This document shows, one piece after another, positions 18,586-26,623 of a stretch of DNA of 64,000 bases. This stretch comes from Streptomyces rimosus (GTDB taxonomy: Bacteria; Actinomycetota; Actinomycetes; Streptomycetales; Streptomycetaceae), in the NCBI RefSeq assembly GCF_008704655.1, contig NZ_CP023688.1, positions 1,612,001 through 1,676,000 on the forward strand. The letters run 5' to 3'. Numbering within the stretch: position 1 is the stretch's first letter; every line of letters begins with the position of its first letter. The translations under genes were made by a program, and so were the position numbers. Under the pieces are notes generated by a model that saw nothing but the letters and a program-made list of their open reading frames with translations, did not search any database and was not told where the DNA came from.

Positions 18586-20771
18586 TGGACCGGTTGACGG
18601 GTGGACAGGAGCGTCTGGTGGGCGATCGGTTACGGCACGCGGACCCGGCGGCTGTACTGCGGGCCGCGCGGGCGGCCGGACGGACGACGCTGACGGCGCC
18701 CGAGGGGCGGCTCCTCGCGGCGGCGTACGGCATTCCCACCCCGGCGGAGGGCCTGGCGGAGTCGGCGGACGAGGCGGTGGAGCTCGCCGGACAGATCGGC
18801 GGTCCGGTCGCGCTGAAGATCGTCTCGCCGGACATCCCGCACAAGACGGACGCGGGCGGCGTACGGGTGGGCCTGTCCTCGGCGGCCGAGGTACGGGACG
18901 CGTACACGGAGGTGGTACGGAACGCCGCCGCGTACGCCCCGGAGGCCCGCGTCGAGGGCGTACAGGTACAGCAGATGGTGCCGGAGGGGCTGGAGGTGCT
19001 GGTCGGGGCGGTCACCGATCCGACCTTCGGGAAGGTCGTGGCGTTCGGGCTCGGCGGGGTGCTGGTGGAAATACTCAAGGACGTCACGTTCCGCCTCGCG
19101 CCGGCCTCGATGACGGACGCGGAATCCATGCTGGACGACATCCGCGCGGCCGAGGTGCTGCGCGGCGTACGCGGCGGGCCCGCCGTGGACCGTACGGCGC
19201 TGGCCGACCTGATCGTCCGGGTGTCCCGGCTGGCCGCCGACTTCCCCGAGATCGCCGAGGTCGATCTGAACCCGGTGTTCGCCGCGCCCGAGGGGGTGCT
19301 CGCCGCCGACGTACGGATCGTGCTCGGTGACGGGCCGCCTCCACGGCGCCGCCGGTACGCCAAAGAGGAGATCCTCGCCTCTATGGAGCGGCTGATGCGC
19401 CCGTGCTCCCTCGTTGTCATCGGCGCCTCGAACGAGCCGGGGAAGATCGGCCACGCGGTGCTGCGCAACCTGCTCGACGGCGGTTTCGACGGCGCGGTCC
19501 ATCCGGTGAACCCGAAGGGCGGCGACATTCTCGGCCGTACGGCGTACCGCTCCGTGGCGGATGTGCCGGACGGGGCCGATGTGGCGGTCTTCGCCATCCC
19601 CGCGCCGCTGTTGCCCGCGGCTCTGGAGGAGGTGGGGCGCAAGGGCATACCGAACGCCGTACTGATCCCTTCCGGCTTCGCCGAGACCGGCGAACACGCC
19701 CTCCAGGAACGCCTGGTGGCCGTCGCCGAGAAGTACGGGACCCGGCTGCTCGGCCCGAACATCTACGGCTACTACTCCCCCTGGCAGCGGCTGTGCGCCA
19801 CGTTCTGCACCCCGTACGACGTCACCGGTCCGGTCGCGCTGACCTCGCAGTCCGGCGGCATCGGCATGGCCGTCCTGGGCTTCGCGCGCGCCACCCGTAC
19901 GGGCGTCTCGGCGATCGTCGGGCTCGGCAACAAGGCCGATGTGGACGAGGACGACCTGCTCACGTACTTCGGCGCTGACCCGCGCACCAGGAGTATCGCG
20001 ATGCACCTGGAGGACCTGAAGGACGGCCGGGCGTTCGTGGAAGCCGCGCGGGAGACCGTGCGCGAGAAGCCGGTCGTGGTCCTGAAGGCCGGGCGGACCG
20101 GCGCGGGCGCGAAGGCGGCCGGATCGCACACCGGCGCGCTGGCCGGTGACGACGCGGTCTACGACGCCGTACTCCGGCAGGCGGGCGTCATCCGGGCGCC
20201 GGGGCTCCACGAGATGCTGGAGTACGCGCGGGCGCTGCCCGTACTGCCGGCGCCCAAGGGCGAGAACGTCATCATCATCACCGGGGCGGGCGGGTCCGGC
20301 GTCCTGCTCTCGGACGCGGCCGTCGACCACGGGCTGCGCCTCATGACGGTCCCCGACGACCTGGACGCCGCATTCCGGCGCTTCATCCCGCCGTTCGGGT
20401 CGGCCGGCAATCCGGTGGACATCACCGGCGGCGAACCGCCCGCCACGTATGAGGCCACCATCCGGCTCGGTATGACGGACCCGCGCGTCCACGCCCTGGT
20501 GCTCGGCTACTGGCACACCCTCGTCACCCCGCCCATGGTGTTCGCGGAACTGACCGCCCGAGTGGTGGCCGAGTTCCGGGCGGCGGGCATCGAGAAGCCG
20601 GTGGTGGTGTCGCTGGCCGGGGACACCGAGGTGGAGGAGGCCAGCGCGTACCTCTTCGAGCGAGGCGTGGTGGCGTACCCGTACACGACGGAGCTGCCGG
20701 TGGCGGTACTGGGGGCGAAGTACCGGTGGGCGCGCGCCGCCGGCCTGCTGCCGGGAGGCGGTGCGCGGTGA
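18585..20771 (+). CDS. ADP-forming acyl-CoA synthetase, ATP-grasp half first
   Basis: This 728-residue protein has an N-terminal ATP-grasp half (YGIPTPAEGLAES, ALKIVSPDIPHKTDAGGV, residues about 40-245). A C-terminal CoA-binding and ligase half follows (VVIGASNEPGKIGHAVLRNL, LTSQSGGIGMAVL, and the phosphohistidine loop AGSHTGALAGDD). In the common arrangement the CoA-binding half comes first, so the halves are swapped here. It interconverts an acyl-CoA with acid plus ATP. In this operon it could activate oxalate or formate, or recover ATP from formyl-CoA; that is inference. It overlaps both neighbours by 1-4 bases. Confidence 0.88.
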   Translation: MDRLTGGQERLVGDRLRHADPAAVLRAARAAGRTTLTAPEGRLLAAAYGIPTPAEGLAESADEAVELAGQIGGPVALKIVSPDIPHKTDAGGVRVGLSSAAEVRDAYTEVVRNAAAYAPEARVEGVQVQQMVPEGLEVLVGAVTDPTFGKVVAFGLGGVLVEILKDVTFRLAPASMTDAESMLDDIRAAEVLRGVRGGPAVDRTALADLIVRVSRLAADFPEIAEVDLNPVFAAPEGVLAADVRIVLGDGPPPRRRRYAKEEILASMERLMRPCSLVVIGASNEPGKIGHAVLRNLLDGGFDGAVHPVNPKGGDILGRTAYRSVADVPDGADVAVFAIPAPLLPAALEEVGRKGIPNAVLIPSGFAETGEHALQERLVAVAEKYGTRLLGPNIYGYYSPWQRLCATFCTPYDVTGPVALTSQSGGIGMAVLGFARATRTGVSAIVGLGNKADVDEDDLLTYFGADPRTRSIAMHLEDLKDGRAFVEAARETVREKPVVVLKAGRTGAGAKAAGSHTGALAGDDAVYDAVLRQAGVIRAPGLHEMLEYARALPVLPAPKGENVIIITGAGGSGVLLSDAAVDHGLRLMTVPDDLDAAFRRFIPPFGSAGNPVDITGGEPPATYEATIRLGMTDPRVHALVLGYWHTLVTPPMVFAELTARVVAEFRAAGIEKPVVVSLAGDTEVEEASAYLFERGVVAYPYTTELPVAVLGAKYRWARAAGLLPGGGAR

Positions 20772-22129
20772 CGACGCAGGACGTACGGCACCCGGGCCGG
20801 GCCGCGTTCACCGAGGTCCGGGACGCGCAGGGCCGGATCTACCGGCTGGGCGAGACAGACCGGCAGCTGCTCGGCCGCCCGCGGTGGACCATGGTGCTGC
20901 TGCCCTGGATCGCGATGCTCGGCATCAGCATCTTCGAGTACGCCTACGGGGCCGCCGAATCGACCCTCGCCACGGCCCACCACTGGACGCACACCGGCAC
21001 CTTCTGGGTGCTCAGCGTCTGGATCTTCTGCCAGGCGGCGGTGGCCTTCCCCGCGGGCAGGCTGCGGGAGAAGGGCCTGCTCAGCAGCCGGGCCGCGATG
21101 CTGTGCGGGTCGGTGCTGTCACTGCTGGGCTTCCTCAGTCTGAGCCACGCCACGGACATCCGGTGGGCGGTCGCCGGCTTCGGCATGCTGGGCGGCACCG
21201 GCGCCGGCCTGGTCTACGCGACCTGCATCAACACGGTCGGCAAGTGGTATCCGGAGCGGCGCGGCGGCAAGACCGGCTTCGTCAACGGCGGCTTCGCGTA
21301 CGGCGCCGTGCCGTTCATCTTCCTGTTCTCCTACGGCTTCGACTCCGGCGACTACCAGGCCGTTCTCGACCTGGTCGGCCTGTATGTGCTGTTGCTGACC
21401 GCTGTGGCGGGCCTGTTCTTCAAGGACCCGCCGAAGAACTGGTGGCCCGCGCACGTCGACCCGCTGGCCGTGCCGCGCGACGCCCGTACCTCCACGGCAC
21501 TGCGCAGGAACCCGCCCGCGGCAGCGCAGTTCACGCCGCGCGAGGCCGTCCGTACGGGCATGCTGCCGCTGATGTGGGTCTGCCTGCTGTGCACCGCCGG
21601 CGTCTCGATCTTCGGGATCTCCTTCCAGGTGCCGTTCGCCAGGGAGGCCGGGTTCGGGCCGCTGGTGGCCGCGTCCTCCATGGGCATCATGTCGGTGGTC
21701 AACGGCACGGGCCGGGGCGTGGTCGGCTGGCTCTCGGACCGGCTGGGACGGCGGCCGACCCTGACGTATGTGTGCCTGGTCCTCGGGCTGGCCCAGTTCG
21801 GCGTCCTGTGGGCGGGCGAAAGCGCCAACCAGCCGCTGTTCCTCTTCTTCGCCTTCATATCCGGCTTCGGCGGCGGCGCTTTCTTCCCGCTTTTCGCGGC
21901 CCTGGTCCCCGACTATTTCGGCGAGAACAACAACGCGTCGAACTACGGCCTCGTCTACAGCTCGAAACTCGTCTCCGGCCTCCTGGGCGGCGGTCTCGGC
22001 GCGTCGGTGGTCGCGGCGTGGGGGTACGAGGGCGCGTACGCGGTGGCGGGGTGCGTGGGGCTGCTGGCGGCGGGACTGTCGCTGTTGTTGCGGCGGCCGG
22101 CGGGAAAAGGGGCGGCCGTGGCGGGGTAA
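20768..22129 (+). CDS. OFA-family MFS transporter, probable oxalate/formate antiporter
   Basis: This 453-residue protein has 12 predicted membrane segments. Its N-terminal half shows YAYGAAESTLATAHHWTHTGTFWVLSVWIF, with LGGTGAGLVYATCINTVGKWYPERRGGKTGFVNGGFAYG between helices 4 and 6. Its C-terminal half has SVVNGTGRGVVGWLSDRLGRRPT and YFGENNNASNYGLVYSSKLVSG. This is the OxlT-like OFA signature. The GTG start overlaps the synthetase stop (GTGA). With the three enzymes upstream it completes an oxalate uptake and degradation unit in which import may be coupled to formate release. Only the family is certain. Confidence 0.9.
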   Translation: MTTQDVRHPGRAAFTEVRDAQGRIYRLGETDRQLLGRPRWTMVLLPWIAMLGISIFEYAYGAAESTLATAHHWTHTGTFWVLSVWIFCQAAVAFPAGRLREKGLLSSRAAMLCGSVLSLLGFLSLSHATDIRWAVAGFGMLGGTGAGLVYATCINTVGKWYPERRGGKTGFVNGGFAYGAVPFIFLFSYGFDSGDYQAVLDLVGLYVLLLTAVAGLFFKDPPKNWWPAHVDPLAVPRDARTSTALRRNPPAAAQFTPREAVRTGMLPLMWVCLLCTAGVSIFGISFQVPFAREAGFGPLVAASSMGIMSVVNGTGRGVVGWLSDRLGRRPTLTYVCLVLGLAQFGVLWAGESANQPLFLFFAFISGFGGGAFFPLFAALVPDYFGENNNASNYGLVYSSKLVSGLLGGGLGASVVAAWGYEGAYAVAGCVGLLAAGLSLLLRRPAGKGAAVAG

Positions 22130-22154
22130 CGGATTCCCCGTACGCGCCCTCCTC

Positions 22155-22799
22155 TCAGCACTCCTCCTGGAATTTCACCGCTTCCAGCGTCACCGGCTGA
22201 CCGTCCAGTTTCGTGCCCGCCGCGGGATTCTGGCGGCACACCTTCCAATGGGATTCCACGAGAACCATCCGGTTGCGGCCCGACGCGTCCTTCACGCTGA
22301 TACTGGTACTGGTGTCGAAAGCGCGCCGGGCCACCTTCACCGACTTGTTCCGGAGGTCGGGCATGGTCGAGGCGGGAGCGGCGGAGGCCTCGGCCCCGGC
22401 ATCCTTTTCGGGGCAGGTCTCCGACAATTTCACCGCCCCGAAATCCACCGTCTTACGCGTGTCGACCGCACCGGGCCCGGGGGTCTGCGTACAGACCTTC
22501 CAGTTCCGGTCGAACGCCTGCATACGCCCGCGCCCGAGCGCGTCATGGCTGCGCAGCGCCCGGAAACCGGCCGCCTGGGCGGCGTCCTGCGCGCTCTGCA
22601 GTCCCTTGCCCACCAGGTCGGGCAGCGTGACCGTACGGGCCGGAGCGGGTCCCGGCGTGGTCTCCCCGGCCACGCTCGGCTCCGGCGCCGCCTTCGAGGG
22701 CGAACCGCCGTTGCCGTCGGCGCTCCCCGACGGCTGGCAGGCGGCGAGCCCGAGGCAGAGGGCCGCGACGGCGGCGACGGTGACGGTGGTGCGGTGCAT
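22155..22799 (-). CDS. PASTA-domain lipoprotein
   Basis: This 214-residue protein has a lipoprotein signal (lipobox LAAC, Cys21), a Ser/Pro-rich linker and two PASTA repeats (TLPDLVGKGLQSAQDAAQAAG and TMPDLRNKSVKVARRAFD). Each repeat ends in a conserved WKVC.Q.P.A motif. PASTA domains bind peptidoglycan stem peptides or act as spacers. A membrane-anchored wall-binding protein is likely; no kinase domain is attached. GGGGGAG precedes the ATG. It is convergent with the oxalate operon, with only 25 bp between stops. Confidence 0.88.
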   Translation of the reverse strand: MHRTTVTVAAVAALCLGLAACQPSGSADGNGGSPSKAAPEPSVAGETTPGPAPARTVTLPDLVGKGLQSAQDAAQAAGFRALRSHDALGRGRMQAFDRNWKVCTQTPGPGAVDTRKTVDFGAVKLSETCPEKDAGAEASAAPASTMPDLRNKSVKVARRAFDTSTSISVKDASGRNRMVLVESHWKVCRQNPAAGTKLDGQPVTLEAVKFQEEC

Positions 22800-22951
22800 G
22801 GCTCCCCCAGTGCGGGAATGGCGTCGTCCGAGTACGGCGCCGGTACGGCGATGATGCCGTAACGGACCGTGACGGACAGGGAGACCGCCGATACCCCCCG
22901 AGGGTTGTACGGGGCGGGGCGGGAATTCTTGTTCGGCCGCCGCCGTCCCGG

Positions 22952-23341
22952 TCAGTGTTCGGCGGCCGGGACCGACGCCTCGGGAGCCTCGTCCGTCACG
23001 GGTGTGCCCTGCTGCGCGATGGCTTTGTGGTGCCGCACGACCTCGCCGATGATGAAATTCAGGAATTTCTCGGCGAAAGCCGGATCCAGTTTGGCGTCCT
23101 CCGCCAATTTGCGCAGACGGGCGATCTGGGTGGCCTCGCGGGCCGGGTCGGCGGGCGGCAGATGGTGGCGGGCCTTGAGCTCACCGACCTGCTGGGTGCA
23201 CTTGAACCGCTCGGCGAGCAGGTGCACCAGCGCGGCGTCCAGGTTGTCGATGCTGCCGCGCAGGTAGATCAGGCGCTCACGCGCCTCCTCGTCGGCGACG
23301 GAGGTCGCGTCGCCCGCCAGTGGTGCGGTCCCCTCGCTCAT
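22952..23341 (-). CDS. Chorismate mutase, AroQ class
   Basis: This 129-residue all-helical enzyme converts chorismate to prephenate. Visible family residues are LRGSIDNLDAALVHLLAERF, VGELKA, PPADPAREATQIARL and a C-terminal helix FLNFIIGEVVRHHK. The ATG at 23341 gives the normal length; a GTG further upstream would add 21 residues without similarity. It lacks a signal peptide, so it is cytoplasmic. It lies 12 kb from the DAHP synthase gene and outside the NRPS unit, so it is more likely the housekeeping enzyme than a cluster member. Confidence 0.88.
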   Translation of the reverse strand: MSEGTAPLAGDATSVADEEARERLIYLRGSIDNLDAALVHLLAERFKCTQQVGELKARHHLPPADPAREATQIARLRKLAEDAKLDPAFAEKFLNFIIGEVVRHHKAIAQQGTPVTDEAPEASVPAAEH

Positions 23342-23426
23342 GTACGTCTCGCCAATCTGGTCGTACCGGCCGCCCCGGTCGGGCAGTGCTGATCCTGTGC
23401 ACACTACCCGGCCACGGGCGTACGGC

Positions 23427-23973
23427 TTAACCGCACGGCGCGCGCAGGCTCCGCAGATGGCGGGCCGAGCGGCGGGCGGTGGACAGGGAGCCCGCCGGGT
23501 TGGCGGCCGGGTCCACGGCGGCGTCGCGTTCGACGATCCAGTGGGAAGGGGGTAGCGGCCGGGCGACTTCGGGACGTAGTCGAGGGGTTCGAAGGGGGTG
23601 GGGTGCCGTCCGGCCGACGGGAGAACGGGTACTGGGCGATCTAGGCCCAGAAAATGTCCATCTCGAAGAAGACGAGCCGCGGGTCGGTTTCCGCGAGCAG
23701 GACTTCGTAAAGGCGGACGCGCGGGTTGTCGGTGGCGAAAGCGAATTCCTCCGCGTGGTTGTGGTGCTAGAAACGCATGCCGCGGGTTTTGGCGGCGGCG
23801 CCGTACGCGTTGAATTCCGCGGCGGCGCGTTTCCAGGCGTCGATGGTGTTGCCGTAGCGGTCGGGGACGGAGGGGGTGCCGATGTATGGCAGGCCGAGGG
23901 CCTCCGCATGGCCGAGGACCTTGGTCAGGTTGGTGGCGAAGGTGTACGCGGTGGGGTCGGCGGAGGCGTGCAC
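23427..23973 (-). pseudogene. Decayed sugar phosphate isomerase/epimerase
   Basis: The reading starts VHASADPTAYTF, then GLPYIGTPSVPDRYGNTIDAWKRAAAEFN. It meets in-frame TAG codons at 23767-23769 (RGMRF-stop-HHNHAEEF) and 23641-23643 (EMDIFWA-stop-IAQY), both where the family usually has tyrosine. A one-base frameshift near 23,595 leads to PFEPLDYVPKSPGRYPL. At about 23,545 the text jumps to the family C-terminus HWIVERDAAVDPAANP in another frame, skipping some 60 residues. The first quarter of the gene is missing too. Four independent lesions make this a clear pseudogene, a paralogue of the intact isomerase upstream. Confidence 0.88.
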
Positions 23974-24045
23974 GGTTGCCTCCCTTGCGGGTGGTGGGCG
24001 CGCGGGCTTCTCGGTGCTCCCCCGGCCGATGGGGCCGTCAGGTCC

Positions 24046-25059
24046 TCACACCCCGGTCGGGCCCGCCCCGAAGGCCGCGTCGAACGCGGCGGCGGGCGGC
24101 TCGTGGTCGTACGTCTTGAGGTGGGCCAGTGCCTCGGGCGCGCCCTGGAGGCGGTCCATGCCCGGGTCCTCCCACTCGACCGACACCGGGCCCTCGTAGC
24201 CGATCGCGCGCAGCATCCGGAAGACGTCCTCCCAGCGCACCTCGCCGCGCCCGGCCGAGACGAAGTCCCAGCCGCGGCGCGGATCGCCCCAGGGCAGGTG
24301 GGAGCCGAGGCGGCCGTTGCGGCCGTCCAGCCGGCACCGCGCCTCCTTGCAGTCCACGTGGTAGATCCGGTCCCGGAAGTCGTAGAGGAAGCCGGCCGGG
24401 TCGAGGTCCTGCCAGACGAAGTGGCTCGGGTCGAAGTTGAGGCCGAAGGCGGGGCGGTGGCCGACGGCCTGCAGGGCGCGGCGGGTCGTCCAGTAGTCGT
24501 ACGCGATCTCGCCGGGGTGCACCTCGTGGGCGAACCGCACGCCCTCCGCGTCGAAGACGTCCAGGACCGGACCCCAGCGGTCCGCGAAGTCCGCGTACCC
24601 GGCTTCGATCATGGAGGGCGGTACGGGCGGGAACATCGCGACCAGGTGCCAGATGGCGGAGCCGGTGAAGCCGACGACGGTCCGTACGCCGAAGGCCGCG
24701 GCGGCGCGCGCGGTGTCCGCCATCTCGGCGGCGGCCCGTCGCCGTACGCCCTCGGGCTCGCCGTCGCCCCAGACGCGGGCGGGCAGGATGGCGCGGTGCC
24801 GCTCGTCGATGATCGCGTCGCAGACGGCCTGCCCCACCAGGTGGTTGGAGATGGCCCAGCACTTGAGTCCGTACTTGTCGAGCAGCTGGCCCCGGGTGGC
24901 CAGATAGCCGGGCTCGGTCAGCGCCCGGTCGACTTCGAAGTGATCGCCCCAGCAGGCGAGTTCGAGCCCGTCGTAACCGAAGTCGCGGGCGAGCCGGCAG
25001 ACCTCCTCCAGGGGCAGGTCCGCCCACTGTCCGGTGAAGAGCGTGAACGGTCTGGCCAT
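24046..25059 (-). CDS. Sugar phosphate isomerase/epimerase, TIM barrel
   Basis: This intact 337-residue protein belongs to the xylose isomerase-like TIM-barrel family (AP endonuclease 2 superfamily). Likely metal ligands are in [34 protein letters not shown] and [17 protein letters not shown] lies 5 nt before the ATG at 25059. It is the only undamaged gene left in what looks like a sugar or inositol catabolic operon, lying between an oxidoreductase pseudogene and an isomerase pseudogene. The substrate cannot be read from sequence. With its operon broken it may be expressed from a new promoter or be on the way to loss. Confidence 0.9.
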   Translation of the reverse strand: MARPFTLFTGQWADLPLEEVCRLARDFGYDGLELACWGDHFEVDRALTEPGYLATRGQLLDKYGLKCWAISNHLVGQAVCDAIIDERHRAILPARVWGDGEPEGVRRRAAAEMADTARAAAAFGVRTVVGFTGSAIWHLVAMFPPVPPSMIEAGYADFADRWGPVLDVFDAEGVRFAHEVHPGEIAYDYWTTRRALQAVGHRPAFGLNFDPSHFVWQDLDPAGFLYDFRDRIYHVDCKEARCRLDGRNGRLGSHLPWGDPRRGWDFVSAGRGEVRWEDVFRMLRAIGYEGPVSVEWEDPGMDRLQGAPEALAHLKTYDHEPPAAAFDAAFGAGPTGV

Positions 25060-25195
25060 ACGGGCCTCCTCGGGACGGACGGGGCGTCGGGCGGGGCGAT
25101 GAGCCGAAGGGACACGATCGGGTGCGGAGCCGTGACTGACAAGAGGGGGCGGGGCGTCAGGTGGGACAGTCCGGCCACCCGAACCCGACAGGGCA

Positions 25196-26196
25196 TCAGG
25201 AGCAAGGTACGGGTGTGTACGTGCAGTCCTTGGCGGCGCTGTCCTCGACGGCCACCAGAACGCGCTGCACTTGGAGCCCGTCCGCGAAGGCCGGTGCGGG
25301 CTCGGCGCCCGCCGCGATGGCGTGCACGAGGTCGCGGGCCTGGTGGACGAAGGCGTGCTCGTAGCCGAGGCCGTGGCCCGGCGGCCACCACGCCTCCAGG
25401 TACGGGTGGCCGGGCTCGGTGTCCAGGATGCGGCGGAACCCGGCGGCGTCGGCCGGTTCGGTCCGGTCGTGGAAGGCCAGTTCGTTGAGCCGTTCCAGGT
25501 CGAAGGCGAGCGAGCCGTGCGCGCCGTTGAATGCGATGCGCAGCGCGTTCTTGCGGCCCGCGGCGACCCGGCCGGCCTCGAAGGAGACGAGTGCGCCGGA
25601 GGGGAAGCGACCGGTGAACAGGGCGGCGTCGTCCACGGTGACGATGCCACGGCCGCCCGTCGGCCACGGCCGCCCGACGGCCGCGGCCGTTCCCGTACGA
25701 AGGCGCCGGTGACCGCCGAGCCGCCCGCCAGCCGCTCGCCCGCCAGGTACCGGGCCAGGTCGACCAGGTGCGCGCCGAGGTCGCCGAGCGCGCCGGAGTC
25801 CGCCTGTTCGCGGCGCAGCCGTCAGGTCAGCGGCGCCTCGGGGTCGACCGGCCAGTCCTGGAGGTAGCCGGCGCGTACATGCCGCAGGGTGCCGATCCGG
25901 CCGTCGCGGATCATACGGCGGGCGAGCGCGACGGCCGGGGTACGGCGGTAGTGGAACCCGACCATGGCGAGTCTGCCGCGGGCACGGGCGGTCTCGGCCG
26001 CCGCCACCATCGCCTCCGCCTCCGCCACCGAGTTGGCCAGCGGTTTTTCGCACAGGACGTGCTTGCCGGCCCGCAGGGCGGCGACGGCGATCTCGGCATG
26101 GCTGTCGCCCGGCGTGCAGATGTCGACAAGGTGCACGTCGTCGCGCTCCAGCAGGCGCCGCCAGTCGGTCTCGGCGGCGACATCCACCCGGGACCT
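25196..26196 (-). pseudogene. Gfo/Idh/MocA-family oxidoreductase, truncated and frameshifted
   Basis: The N-terminal nucleotide-binding motif is gone. The recognisable text begins VDVAAETDWRRLLERDDVHLVDICTPGDSHAEIAV and continues to the catalytic motif HVLCEKPLAN and QDWPVDPEAPLT. There TGA (25822-25824) replaces the tryptophan usual in PLTWRLRREQ. Reading resumes in frame as [30 protein letters not shown] frameshift near 25,670, in repeated GGCCGTGG-like sequence, is needed to reach the intact C-terminus [16 protein letters not shown]. The family oxidises sugars or inositol with NAD. Confidence 0.88.
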
Positions 26197-26198
26197 CG

Positions 26199-26545
26199 TC
26201 ACCCTGATGCCGCGTCCAGGTCGCGGGCCACGGCGCGGCCGTCCTTGAGGGCGGTGGCACGGTCGCCGGCGCGCCGTACCTCCTCCAGCCGGTGCGAGAT
26301 GTACACGACCGCGACGCCCGCGCCGGTCAGGTCGGCGACGATACGGAAGAGGTTCGCGACCTCGTCCGGGTCGAGGGCGGCGGACGGCTCGTCCATGACG
26401 ATCAGACGTACGTCGTGGGAGAGGGCGCGGGCCATGGAGGCGATCTGCTGGCCGGCGGCGGAGAGCGAGCCGACGGGTGCGCCCGGGTCGATCTCGGGGT
26501 GGCCGAGGCGGCGCAGGAGCCCGGCGGTCGCGCTCCGCGCCGCGC
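26199..26545 (-). pseudogene. Sugar ABC transporter ATPase fragment (RbsA/MglA-like)
   Basis: Only the middle of the first ATPase half survives: LLRRLGHPEIDPGAPVGSL, SAAGQQIASMARAL (signature region), Walker B RLIVMDEPSAALD and the switch VVYISHRLEEVRR. Walker A is missing upstream and the second half is missing downstream, where the text runs into the oxidoreductase remnant at about 26,197. A deletion probably removed the rest of the transporter and the start of the oxidoreductase in one event. Confidence 0.85.
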
Positions 26546-26623
26546 GGGCACGGAGAAAACCGGCGGTGGCCGGCTCGTGTCCGAGGGTTCGGCGGCACAC
26601 GGCCGCCCAGGGACAATGACCCA

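Noticed and set aside
22952..23341. Chorismate mutase as part of the peptide cluster
   Set aside because: It is 12 kb away, beyond the tRNA and the oxalate operon, and looks like the housekeeping enzyme.
23641..23769. Amber readthrough or a recoded tyrosine
   Set aside because: A frameshift, an internal deletion and a missing N-terminus in the same gene show simple decay.
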